Of a DNA stretch of 64,000 nt, positions 9,761-21,125 are shown in pieces. The notes beneath the pieces were generated by a model. It ran no database searches. It was not told where the DNA came from and was given only the letters and a program-made list of their open reading frames with translations. How positions within the stretch are numbered: position 1 is the first letter of the stretch; each line of letters starts with the position of its first letter. The stretch lies in NCBI GenBank assembly GCA_033807775.1, contig CM066317.1:37451870-37515869 (forward strand). Direction: 5' to 3'. A program made the position numbers and the translations under genes. Source of the stretch: Saussurea involucrata (Eukaryota > Streptophyta > Magnoliopsida > Asterales > Asteraceae).

Positions 9761-10803
9761 TTTGTTTCTTCTTGCATGGCGCTGACCCAGTTTGGATCTT
9801 TGAGGGCATCATCTACTTTCTTTAGTTCAGTTAGAGAAATAAAGTTAACAAATAAACATATATTACCTGCACTTCGTCGAGTCTGAACACCAGCGTTTGG
9901 ATCACCAAGAATTTGATCAATTGGGTGATTTACAGTCCATCGCTGAGCCAGAGCGTGAGACGCTGACTCATCCTGAACTGGAGGAGCTGAAGATGAAGCT
10001 TCGGCGACGTCTGGAGTATCAGCCAAGAGAGGAATGGATGCAGTTGTCATTATATTCACTGATTGCTGAGAAGTGGATGGAATATCTGAGATATTGGCTT
10101 CAGAAGCAGGTATAGTGTTTATAGGAACAGCTGAGATCCATGATGTTTCAGCTTCACTATTATGCATATTTGGAATGATAGTTGGACCATCATCTTCAAC
10201 TGTGTGAGCACGAGGAGTGGGAACATCTTCTGAATCACCAAGATGAGAAAACATCCATTGATTCAGTTCTTCAGTATCAGCGGACGGTTTAGAGTTCGCT
10301 GAACGGGACTCGTCAAACGTGACGTGAATTGTTTCTTCAACAGTTTGTTTTCTTCAATTAAAGACTCTGAAGGCTTTGGAAACTGAGGAGTATCCAAGAA
10401 AGATTCCATCATCTGCCTTAGGATCAAACTTTCCAAGGGCATCTTTGTTGTTCAGTATGAAACACTGACATCCAAAGATGTGAAGAAAGCTGATTGAAGG
10501 CTTTCCCCCATGAAAGAGTTCATAGGCTGTTTTATTGAATCTTTTGACTATCAGCGACCTGTTTTGCGTAAAACAAGCAATGTTGACAGCTTCTGCCCAA
10601 AACTTAGTAGGCAGGTGAGAATCGCTGAGCATTGAACGTGCAACTTCAATAATTGTTCTATTTCTTCTTTCAGCGACTCCATTTTGTTGTGGTGTTCTCA
10701 CTGAAGAAAAGTTGTGAGAAATACCCTTGCTCTCAAGGAAGGAATCAATAGAACTGTTTTTGAATTCAGTCCCATGATCACTCCTTATCAGAGTGGTTGT
10801 ACG
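9721..10803 (-). pseudogene. pol: Integrase C-terminal half and linker of element A
   Basis: It starts abruptly within the integrase core (RSDHGTEFKNSS), keeps the catalytic glutamate region (RTPQQNGVAERRNRT), then the SIRE-type GCQCFILNN...GYSSVSKAFRVFN segment. A TGA follows (10352-10354), after which the same frame continues through a Ser/Pro-rich linker to HPIDQILGDPNAGVQTRRS and ALKDPNWVSAMQEE, where a small deletion shifts the frame into RT. The first integrase aspartate and everything upstream are missing. TCAGCG/CGCTGA motifs occur throughout. Confidence 0.8.
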
Positions 10804-11353
10804 ATTTCAGACAATAAGGAGGTTCTGTTCTGACATATCGTACGGAGTCGTGCAAGGGTGGATGAGGCAAAAAGTACGTTGTACGGAAGACTTCATGATC
10901 AGCTTTTCGATGATTCAGCGATCTATCATTCTTCATCAGCGAATGATAGAGTTCAGCGATAGCTGAAGTCTTGTACTTGATACTTCACGTTGATTGGACA
11001 AATCTGAGTCTTCTCTGATCCGCATCAGTTCATTAGAAGACTTGTCACTGGTTCTTGAGCTTGATCTTCGACTTCAGCGTAGAACCTATGTTGACGTGAA
11101 ACTTGTCTTCATGGATTATGAGTAAACAACTAACTTATCAGCGATCACCATAAGTACTGAACAGACTCAGAGTATTACGGTGAACAGTTTCGCTGAATGT
11201 TTAATCTAAAGAGTGAGAGTTCCTATCAGCGGTACTGTAAGATCTTAGTACTTATCAGCGATAGTGAAACTCTGATACATATTGTTTACTTACAATTTTC
11301 ACTAAGTATGTAAGAGAGGGTCATTATCAAATCACTGAGGGTTTGGATCAACA
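10804..11353 (-). repeat. Relic of element A's own 5' LTR
   Basis: Non-coding DNA beginning TGTTGATCC on the minus strand, exactly where element D's sequence stops. It shares short blocks in the same order with the LTR at 3791-4788 (TTTGA.GATGACC, CATACTTAG, then GAAGTCGAAGATCA over 14 bases), so it is a diverged relative of that LTR. Unlike it, it carries about ten TCAGCG/CGCTGA motifs. Its 3' part, the primer site and gag are deleted. Confidence 0.55.
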
Positions 11354-14300
11354 TCTTCCAAATTGGTGATCCAACTTGCATCCGAATATCCCTCCAATAT
11401 TGAAGGAAACCCGACATATGACACACCATAATCAATGGTTTTCTTCAAATATCTGAATACTCGTCTTATCGCTTGCCAATGATGAATACTAGGATTACTA
11501 GTAAACCTACTCAACTTTCCTATGGCAAAAGCGATATCCGGCCTAGTGCTTGTCATGGCATACATCAAGCATCCAATAGCCTTTGAGTACTCAAGTTGTG
11601 ACACCGCTTCGCCCGAGTTGGGCATAAGCTTCTCACTCGGATCCTATGGAGTACTCATCGGAGAACAATCAAAGCAATTAAATTTCTTTAATACTTCCTC
11701 AACGTAAAGAGATTGTGTAATTGCAATCCCTTTGTTCCCACGCTTGATCCTTATTCCAAGGATCACCTCCGCCTCTCCCATATCTTTCATGGAGAAACTT
11801 GACGACAAAAACTCTTTGGTTTTCCCAACTTGATTTTGGTCGGTGCCAAAGATCAACATGTCGTCAACGTATAAGCAAATGATTACACCGTTACCGGATG
11901 TGTCAAACTTGCTATATACACACTTGTCCGCTTGGTTTATCATAAAACCGTTGGACAAAATAACCTCATCAACTTTCTGATGCCATTGTTTGGGTGCTTG
12001 TTTCAACCCATACAATGATTTTACAAGTTTACATACCTTATGCTCCATCCCGGGCATAACAAAACCTTCCGGTTGTTTCATGTAAACTTCCTCCTCCATG
12101 AATTCCGTTTTGACATCCATTTGGTGAATCACTAAATTGTGGATAGCTGCTAAGGCTATCAACAATCTAATCGTAGAGATCCTTGCAACCGGGGCATAAG
12201 TATCAAAATAATCGATGCCTTCCCATTGCATAAAACATTGGATTACTAATCGAGCTTTGAACTTGTCGATTGATCCATCCTCTTTCATCTTCCCTTTGAA
12301 GATCCACTTGCATCCCAAAGGTTTACAACCCGGTGGCAAGTCCGATAATACCCAAGTATTATTCCCCATGATGGAGTCCATCTTATCATGTAGTGCTTCT
12401 TTCCAGAAAGCAACATCTTGAGACTTCATAGCCTCATCAAATGATTTTGGATCCTCCTCAACACTATAACAGTAAAGGAATTGAGATCCAATCTCATCTA
12501 TTGATCCCTCTACCAAGTATACTTGGAAATCGGGACCAAAGGATTTTTCAATCCTTCTTCTTTTGCTCCTTCGAAGCATCGTAGATTCGGTCGGAACAAT
12601 TGCTTGTTCTTCAACCTCACTAGTTTCACTAGTTCTTGGAACTATGTCATTTGGCCTAGGCATTGAAGAGAATCTAGTCTCATCAAAAATTACATCTCTC
12701 GATTCTATAACGGTGTGAATCGCTATAGAATCATTAGGTTCAATAACATAGAACCTATAAGCTTTGGAATGCTCGGCATATCCAACAAAGATGCAGTCAA
12801 TACCTTTCTCACCCAAAGTCTTCCTTTTGGGTTCGGGTAGTCGAACAACTGCTCGACAGCCCCAAACTCGAATATAACTCAAGTTAGGACTTTTCTTGAA
12901 CCAAAGTTCATATGGGGTAATCTTGTTCTTTTTATTGGGAACTCGATTCAGCAAATAGCAAGCCGTTAGCATGGCTTCACCCCAAAATCCATCACTCAAA
13001 CCCGAGTAGGATAACATAGAGTTCACCGTTTCTTTGAGAACTCTATTTTTCCGTTCCGCCACACCATTTTGCTGTGGTGTATAAGGCATCGTAGTCTCAT
13101 GAATGATTCCTACGGATTTGAAAAGCATCGGGTCGTAATACTCCCCACCACGATCGGTGCGTAAACACTTTATAAAGCAATTCATTTGTAAATCAACCTC
13201 CGTTTTATAAATTTTAAGTTTAACCAGCGCTTCATTTTTTGAATGTAACAAATATACATTGCAAAAACGTGAAGCGTCGTCAATAAAAGTGACAACATAC
13301 TTTTTATTACCAAAAGACGGAGTTGAATGCAAATCGCAAAGATCACTATGAATAAGCTCAAGCACCGACGAGTCCCTTTTCACGTTAGGAAAAGGTTGTC
13401 TAGTGATCTTTGTTAACATGCAAGTTTTACACTTCTCGGTTTTAATATCAAAAGCCAGAATAAGACCGTCTTTTGACATTTCAACCATACGCTTAAAATT
13501 AACATGACCAAGCCTTGCATGCCATAAAAAAGAATCAACACATTTACTACTTGCAACAAAAACAGAATTTGAAACAAAATCCTTTTTATTCAAATTCAAC
13601 ATAAACATGTTATTTAACATATAACCAAAACCAACAAAAGAGCCACCGTTTGACAAGATAAACTTGTCGGACCCATAAACTTGCCTGAATCCTAACTTAT
13701 TCAAGATACTACCGGAAACCAAATTCTTTCGAATTTGTGGTACAAACAAAACATCTAAAAGTTCAACTATCTTGCCAGAACTAAATTCTAGCCTAACTAA
13801 GCCACGCCCAAGAATGGGAGCAATCGACTCGTTCCCCATGCGTAGCATTGATCCGTCTTCAACTGGTTCCAAGGAGGTGAACCAACGGCGATCTTTGCAC
13901 ACATGACTTGTAGCACCCGAGTCGATCCACCAAGCAACATCATCATCCTGCACGTAAAAAGATTCGGTTATTAGTGGTACATAATTCAAATTTGAATTAA
14001 AACCAAAGTCAAAATTCTGACCATGCCGTGGGTTTTGATCCTTGGATCCTTGCCCACCACCACTTGCGCTTGCTCCATTCTTATTCTTGACAACCCGACA
14101 ATCCCGCTTGAGATTTCCGGTCATCCCACAGGTCCAACAGGTTAATTTAACCTTCTTATTGGGCCCTTTCTTGGCTTCAGTGAACTTCCGTTTTCTCTTG
14201 AAATTGTTGGACTTTCCCTCTTCAACCATGTTCACCGAAGGGGCAGAAACCTCTTTTATCTTTGGTTTCTCAGCCTCTTGTGCCCGAAGAGATTCCTCTA

Positions 14301-14886
14301 TGCGCAAGTGACTACCGAGTTGTACAAGAGATAACTCTTCCTTCTTGTGTTTCAACATATGTTTGAAGTCTTTCCAAGAGGGGGGCAGTTTATCAATAAT
14401 ACTCGATACGGAGATGGATTCGTCCATATTCATATCATGTTGAGCATATTGTCCGAGTAAGCGTAGGAGCTCATTATATTGCTCTATCACCGGCCTTGAG
14501 TCCACTATCTTGTAATTATTAAAATTACTAACTAGGAACTTCTTACTAGAAGCATCCTCCGCCATGTAATTGGACTCAAGAGAGTCCCATAGCTCTTTGG
14601 CGGATTCAACGTTTTGATAGATATCGAAGAGGGAGTCACACATACCGTTTAAGACGTGGCCACGACATATGTAGTCGTCGTTCTCCCATTTGCCGCGACG
14701 CCGGGTCATCTCCAACGTCTCGTTCTCCATCACCTCCGGTATTGGGGTGCTCAGCACGTACACGACCTTCAACGTCGTCAACAAGAAGTGCATCTTCTTC
14801 TGCCATCTACGAAAATCAACGCCTTCGAACTTCTCAAGTTTTGTGAACTTGGACGTCATGTCTCTCACAGACTGTTCACTCGCCAT
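11354..14886 (-). pseudogene. gag-pol: gag-pol polyprotein of element D
   Basis: From MASEQSVRDMTSKF the frame is open for about 1,080 codons: gag (FEGVDFRRWQKKMHFLL ... KELWDSLESNYMAEDASSKK), a zinc knuckle at about residue 255, protease WWIDSGATSHVC, pre-integrase HARLGHVNF...CKTCMLTK, integrase (FIDDASRF, RTDRGGEY, PQQNGVAERKNRV) and RT (YAPVARISTIR, HQMDVKTEF, YVDDMLIFG). The zinc knuckle reads CWTCGMTGNLKRDC: the histidine of CCHC is Asn here, while sister copy F has His. A TAG interrupts between PMSTP and DPSEKLMPN (11644-11646), after which RNase H continues to TSRPDIAFAIGKL-like and YSDASWITNLED, where element A begins. Otherwise well preserved. Confidence 0.88.
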
Positions 14887-14918
14887 CTCTCTCACGATGA
14901 ACAAATATCACTTACGAT

Positions 14919-15572
14919 TGTTGGGGGATTTCGGGAAATCATGAGAGAGAAAGAGTGATAGAACTTGGATAGAAACAGAGATCGCGTGAGAGCTCGTTTT
15001 CCGTAAGTGATATTTCGACCCTATCTGCCCGGGTAGCACGAAATTCACTCGAGGATAATCTCTATTTTTCAGTGTATCGATTAAGGCAGAAATCGACTCC
15101 TACTTATACACCTTAGAAAATTGTAACCGACCCATATTGATACTGATAATAATATCTCAATTAATGAGATTGATTGTGGAATTAGAAAGGGCAATTACAA
15201 ACGTGAAAAGACATTCCAGACGCTGTCGCCAGTCTCCGCGCCAGTCAACTGGCGCCAGCATCAGCGCCAGTAAACGAACAGAGCTTAGAGCCAGTCTCCG
15301 CGCCAACCAACTAGCGCCGGCATCAGTGACAACAAACAAACAGAGCATGGCACCAGTCTTGGCGCCAGCACTGGCCCCGACGCCCAGTTCACAAAAATAT
15401 TTTGTAACGTGCCAATCTTAACCGTCCAACAATCCCGGGTTCTAATTAGCTTACACGAGTATGCACTCCACACCTCCTAACTCATGTTATAGCTTAGCTA
15501 ACAACCCCATTATTATCTTTGTGAATCCAATTACACAAAATGAACCTGATGATTTCACTAAAATCACCAACA
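14919..15572 (-). repeat. 5' LTR of element D (654 bp)
   Basis: TGTTGGTGATTTTAG...CCCCCAACA on the minus strand, matching both LTRs of element F. It holds several GGCGCC-centred palindromes (about 15230-15375). Downstream of it no initiator-tRNA primer site is visible; the gag ATG follows after 32 bases. Confidence 0.88.
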
Positions 15573-16010
<438 letters not shown>

Positions 16011-16259
16011 TGTAACACTCCGATCATCGGAAGGTATCAATATTTTAAGATAAATATGAAAAATAAGATTTTTGATTAAATCCTAAATTGCATAGTCTTG
16101 TTGGGTGGAGAATTCTCAAATATGAGTCCAACGGTTATTTCCGGAGCGAAATCGGAGCTAAAACGAAGAAGTTATGGCCAAAACATTGGTTAGGAAGAAA
16201 CCGGGCAACAAGAGTCGCGCGCGGGTTTTGGCGCTGATGTACCCACGCAGAGCATTAAG
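16011..16259 (+). repeat. Solo LTR H, segment 1
   Basis: 5' terminus of H, starting TGTAACACTCCGATCATCGG and ending in AGCATTAAG, where element E begins. Confidence 0.7.
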
Positions 16260-16411
16260 TTTGAGGATTAGAATAGTTGTACTTAATGCTATTTTCCTTG
16301 TACTCTTCTTTTAGTAAGTTGGTTAAGCCTTGTATAGTTTTCTTTTCTCAAGTAAGTAATCAAAATACAGATAGATGGCTTTCAACCCTATTCTTCGTCT
16401 TATTCGTAATA

Positions 16412-16423
16412 TGGTATTAGAGC
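16412..16423 (+). promoter_or_regulatory. Primer-binding site of element E
   Basis: TGGTATTAGAGC, one mismatch from the canonical initiator-tRNA-Met site TGGTATCAGAGC. The preceding roughly 150 bases are the probable short LTR (they end CGTAATA rather than CA). Confidence 0.75.
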
Positions 16424-16773
16424 AACTTTCAGTCGCCAGGTTCTCCATCTGATTTTCGTTCTTGATTTTCTTTCTCTTATTCATCTTGATTCTTAGTTCT
16501 TCGAATCTCTTTTCTAATTCTTCGATTTAGGGTTTTGGCTCTTGATTTCCTGTTTCTTTGTCGATCCAAAATTCAGATCTGATTTTGTTTTTGGATTTGC
16601 TCTTTCTAAATCGTTCTTTCATCTAGATATACAATTTGTTCCTTTTGTTCACCGTCCTTCAATTCAAATCACAGATCCATTGTGATCTGCGTTTCCTTGT
16701 TCGTATTCAAATCACATATCTTTTGTGATTTGCGATTCCTTGTTTTCTCAAAATTTTGAATTTGAGGATTAAT

Positions 16774-17590
16774 ATGACTGGATCTTCCACTAATACAAAC
16801 AATACAACGACTATGCAAGAAGATAATCCATGCTTTCTGCATCATTCGGATAGCCCAGGGCTTGTTCTTGTTTCACAGACACTTACAGAGGACAACTATG
16901 CCTCTTGGAGCCAAGCAATGGATATAGCTTTATCCGTTAAAAACAAGACGACTTTTATCGATGGAACACTACCAAAACCAAATGCCACAGACCAGACACA
17001 ACTTAAGGCGTGGATTAGGAATAACAATATTGTGATTTCTTGGATCCTAAATTCCATATCCAAAGACCTATCTGCAAGTGTGATATATGCAGAATCAGCG
17101 TATGAGATCAGGAAGGAGCTTCGAGAATGCTTCCAGCAAAGCAATGGAGATGGAACACACTGAGTTTTTTTTATGGGACTCAATGACTCATATTCACAGA
17201 TACGTGGACAGATTCTTCTTATGGATCTTGTTCCATCCGTGAATCGGATTTTCTCTCTTGTGATACAAGAGGAGAGGCAAAGAAGTGTTGGTAACATCAA
17301 TTCTGATAATACTCAATATATTGCGTTCAATGTTCGAGGTAACAATTTCAAATCACGAAGTCTTACGAACCAGCCTTACAAAGGTTTCAAGAAAGATCAA
17401 CCTCCTTTTTGCACACATTGCAAAAGAAACGGACATACACAAGAAAAATGTTACAAGGTCCATGGATTCCCCCTGGTTACAAATTTCAGCAACGAAATAC
17501 AACAACAACTAATTCTGTTGTTACAAACTCCAATTATGTATCTGGTAACAATGTTTCATCTGTTGTCGACAATGCACAATCACTACATGG
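16774..17590 (+). pseudogene. gag: gag of element E
   Basis: Starts MTGSSTNTNN and shows the copia gag signature LVSQTLTEDNYASWSQAMDIALSVKNK...FIDGTLPKP, typical of RE1/Ale-type elements. A TGA after SNGDGTH (about 17161) breaks the frame, and the zinc knuckle CTHCKRNGHTQEKC lies in the following piece. A further frameshift near 17410-17600 leads into protease. Not translatable. Confidence 0.8.
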
Positions 17591-17599
17591 TCTCAATAA

Positions 17600-19430
17600 T
17601 GTGGTGAATGGTCTTACCAACATTCAATGTCAGGAATTAATAGATGCACTTTCTGGTAGAATGTCTAGTGTTAATGTTGCTACTACATCTGATGTGAATG
17701 ATCCAGAAATTACTCCAGGTAAATGTTGCATCATGTCTGTTAATTCAACCTTCTATGAATCAAATTTTTGGGTTATGGATTCAGGTGCAACTCAACATTT
17801 TTGTAAGGATTCAACCTTGTTTAAAAGCATGAGGAAGATTAGCAACATGAAAGTAGTTTTGCCTAACCGAAACACTATTACGGTTCAAAATGTTGGTGAT
17901 GTCAAGTTGACTGATCAACTTTTGCTCAAAGATGTGTTATTCGTACCTGAGTTCCATTTTAATTTGATATATGTCAGTGCCTTAACTAAGAACAAGAATT
18001 TTATGGTACTATTTCATCACGACTATGCCTTTATACACTAGATCTACAGCGAGAAGATGATTGGCAAGAGTGAACAACGAGATGGATTGTACATGCTACA
18101 AATAAGAGAACCAGTAAAGATCAATGCAATTTCTGTTCATACTTGGCACCAAATATTTGGTCACCCATCTAACAAGAAGATAGAGTTACTTAGTAGTCAG
18201 CTTTCTCTTGGAAATCTAGCTGATAAACATGTTTGTTCAATTTGTCCTCTTGCAAAACAGAAACGCTTACCATTTGTTTCTCTCAATAAAATTGCAGATA
18301 GTCCTTTTGATATAGTGCATTGTGACATATGGGGTCCCTATCATATTGAATCTTATCAAGGATTTCGTTTTTTGTAACCATGGTTGATGACTTTACAAGG
18401 TTTACGTGTGTATATTTGATCAAAAACAAATCTGATGCTCAAGTGGTTGTTCCCAGATTTTTTGACTTGGTCCTTACTCAATTTGATATTAAGATCAAGG
18501 TGTCCAGATCCGATAATGCCAAAGAATTACAGTTTACTGAGTTCTTTCATAGGAGGGGTGTGTTGCATCAATTTTCTTGTGTAGAAAGGCCAAAACAGAA
18601 CTCGGTCGTGGAGAGAAAACATCAACATTTGTTGAATGTTGCCAGAGCCTTATTTTTCCAGTCACATGTTCCTTCTCAATATTGGTCAGATTGTGTCTTA
18701 ACAACAGTCTACTTGGTAAATAGAACACCATCACATGTGCTAAAAAATGTTTCTCCTTATGAGAGGTTATACAAAGCTAATCCAGAGTACTCGAATTTTA
18801 TAACATTTGGAGGTTTGGTGTTTGCATCTACCAATGTTTCCTATCGAACCAAGTTTCAACCAAGAGCCAAACCATGTGTTATTTTTGGGATATCCTACTG
18901 GTATGAAGGCTTATAAACTTCTTGACTTGGAGATGCGAAAACTATTCATCTCCAGAGATGTCGTTTTTCATGAAAGCATATTTCCTTTTCGACATTCTGG
19001 TGTTGACCATGTTTCTCCTTTTCCACATTTGATTCTACTGACGGTCGAGGCTTAATACTTAGATAACGACATACAACCGTCATCAGTCACGGATTCCCGC
19101 AACGATGTCCCATCAGTTGATACTCAAGAACAAAATAATACTGATAAGCATGGCAGGTGATCAACAAGAGTTCGCAATCCACCATCTTATTTACGTGATT
19201 ATCATTGCAATTGGGTGCATGATAATTTGAAGGATACATGTCGTTATCCTCTATCAAATGTTCTATCCTACCATAGATTGACATCTAAACATAAAGCTTA
19301 TGTTTTTGCTTTATCGTCCCAAGTGGAACCGAAGAATTATGATGAACAGCGACAAGTAAAGAGTGGCAAGATGCAATGAAAGATGAGTTTCATGCATTGG
19401 AGCTCAATAATACTTTGAGCTCAATAATAC
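17600..19430 (+). pseudogene. pol: pol of element E (protease, integrase, start of RT)
   Basis: Protease NFWVMDSGATQHFCKD, pre-integrase TWHQIFGHPSNKKIELL...CSICPLAKQKRLPF, integrase with CDIWGPYH, MVDDFTRFTCVYLIKNKSD, SDNAKE and VERKHQHLLNVARALFF, then the C-terminal LFLGYPTGMKAYKLLDL block and the RT lead-in MKDEFHALELNNT. Stops at 18041 and 18377 and frameshifts near 18880 and 19055 split it. The catalytic RT and RNase H are absent. Confidence 0.8.
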
Positions 19431-19447
19431 GCTGGTCTAGCATTAAG

Positions 19448-21125
19448 GAGCGCCTGATCTGCATAAAAACGCGATTTTCACCCTCAAACTTCATTTCTTC
19501 ATATCTCTCTTATTTCAACTCCGATTGTGTTGATTCAAGTTGCTATGGTTTAGTTTTTGAGAGATCTTTAAGGATAGAATGTTAGTTTTGGAGAGATACA
19601 AGAGTATTTGGTGATGGAGTGGAAGCAAGGATCAAGAGCTCATCATCATCACCTCTATCTTCAAGAAATTTAGGGTTTTCTAGGTTTTCATCAAAACCTA
19701 AGTGGTGAGTCCATCATCCTAGCTTCTAAACTTTCATATGATTTATAGATTCTCCATTGATGACTTCTCGGTGTTTATGTTTCTCAAATTTCGGTTTGGA
19801 TGATTTTGAGAAAAAATAGGCCAAATTGGGGTTTTTAGTCAAAATGGAGATTTTGATGTATTATGTTTGGGGAAAATGATTCTAAGTGTTTGGAGATGAA
19901 TATTGATGGTTGGAAACTCGTGGATCTAGGTTTTTGGAAGATTTGGCTTGAGGATGCAAGTTTCTTCAAAGGAGCTCAAATTTGGTAAAAAATTAGATTT
20001 AGCCTAAATCTAACAAGGTGAGTTCAAGTTGATTTGTGAAAACGGTGTACATGCCAAAAATGTTATTTTTCAAGTATTTGTGTGTTTTACATAAATCTAT
20101 CAATTGTTCAGTTATTTGGTGAGTTTTGACTTTTTGAAGTGTTTAACTTTATAAACCTTGTAAAACACCCATATTTGGGATTTTTGGATATTTTGATAAG
20201 TAAAAATCATAATTATGTCCTTAAATGATTTATTGCTCAAATAGAGTTTATTCAATGGTTTAAGCATGTTGGTGTAATTGATTTTATAAACCATTTGGGA
20301 AAATGCATATTTTCGTGTTATGAGACATTTTGGAATTATAAGGGTATGAGTCCATTTGGGAAACCATTTGTCCTAATCCGTGACGAGTTTTGGGTTAATC
20401 ATGTCTTTGAGGTATACGTTTACATAAGTGTCGTTTAAATGCATTTTACATTATGAGGACCGTTATTTATTGGTCTAATGGGTTTTGAGCATTTAGCTCG
20501 GTTTTGACTTTAAATGTGTCTTGGGGATATCTTATCCGATTTTGATGGCTCAATGTTGAGTCATGTTTATGGTTTGCATTTATTGCAACTTATTGCATAT
20601 TATTGATAATTACATGCTCGAGTGCAGTAGTTATTCCTGTGTACTCATGTAATTTTAGACTGTGTTGCATTGGATCCATAGGCACGTAAGTCAGTCTTTA
20701 CTTGATGGTCTACTGGGTGTTGCGGGATTTGACATGTGCCCCATGTTTTATGACTTTATCTTGCAAGGGTACACTAGGAGGGCTGAGTCCGGTTGTGCTA
20801 TCATGATTGACGGGCGTTTATGACATCCGCCATGTCGGGGCAATGCCATGGTTGTAACCCCGCTTGTGTCGGGCCTTTGATGGTATTCATGGTAATATTC
20901 GCTAAGGTCAGTTGTCTCTTTGGGTGTAACATGAAAGGATTCGTAGGTACACTTGGGCTTTCATGTCGTGAAGTGTCATACGATTAACATTGTATGAGTG
21001 GCATACTTTTGTGATCCTCCATTCTCAATGGATACGGGCATCCCCCGTTGTCGGCCAACACTATTTTAGATATTAATGTCCCTACTTTATTATCGTTGGT
21101 CTTGTGCGTTGACTGCAAATGATAA
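19448..21125 (+). repeat. Solo LTR H, segment 2
   Basis: Non-coding middle part of H; no gene is visible. It runs up to GATAA, the target duplication of element C. H resumes after C with CTTTAATATTGG. Confidence 0.7.

Larger units (their letters stand above)
4789..11353 (-). mobile_element. Element A: SIRE/Maximus-type Ty1/copia, 5'-deleted, with ORF3
   Basis: In minus-strand order: an LTR relic, part of integrase, RT, RNase H, a promoter-like block, then a two-exon ORF3 that reads into the LTR at 4788. The gag, protease, primer site and start of integrase are missing, removed by a deletion that joins the LTR relic to pol near 10803. The whole unit is studded with TCAGCG/CGCTGA (about 39 copies), absent from the neighbouring LTR and from element B. 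It begins inside the RNase H region of element D, so A probably inserted into D; the far side of that insertion is outside the window. Confidence 0.8.
11354..15572 (-). mobile_element. Element D: Ty1/copia retrotransposon, 5' LTR to RNase H
   Basis: Minus-strand order: LTR (15572-14919), a leader of only 32 bases, one gag-pol frame, ending abruptly in RNase H at the boundary with element A's LTR. It is the same family as element F, whose duplication-verified LTR ends confirm the LTR boundaries used here. Gag and pol are unlike the SIRE group (protease AWWIDSGATSHVCKD, RT YVDDMLIFG). I do not assign a lineage beyond Tnt1/Tork-like copia. The 3' end is not in the window. Confidence 0.85.
16260..19438 (+). 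mobile_element. Element E: truncated Ty1/copia (Ale/RE1-like)
   Basis: A short LTR-like stretch, an initiator-tRNA primer site variant, gag, protease, integrase and the very start of RT, then a sudden end with no 3' LTR. The insert is flanked by AGCATTAAG on both sides (16251-16259 and 19439-19447), longer than the 5 bp expected. Its exact ends, including a TG start, are therefore uncertain. Near the end GAGCTCAATAATAC is duplicated in tandem, a sign of a repaired break. Coding is broken by several stops and frameshifts. Confidence 0.75.

Noticed and set aside
11644..11646. TAG in element D as programmed read-through
   Set aside because: It lies within RT/RNase H, not at the gag-pol border, and no read-through context is seen. 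Ordinary mutation is simpler.
16756..16773. Upstream in-frame start for gag of element E
   Set aside because: It would need a non-ATG codon; the ATG at 16774 is preferred.
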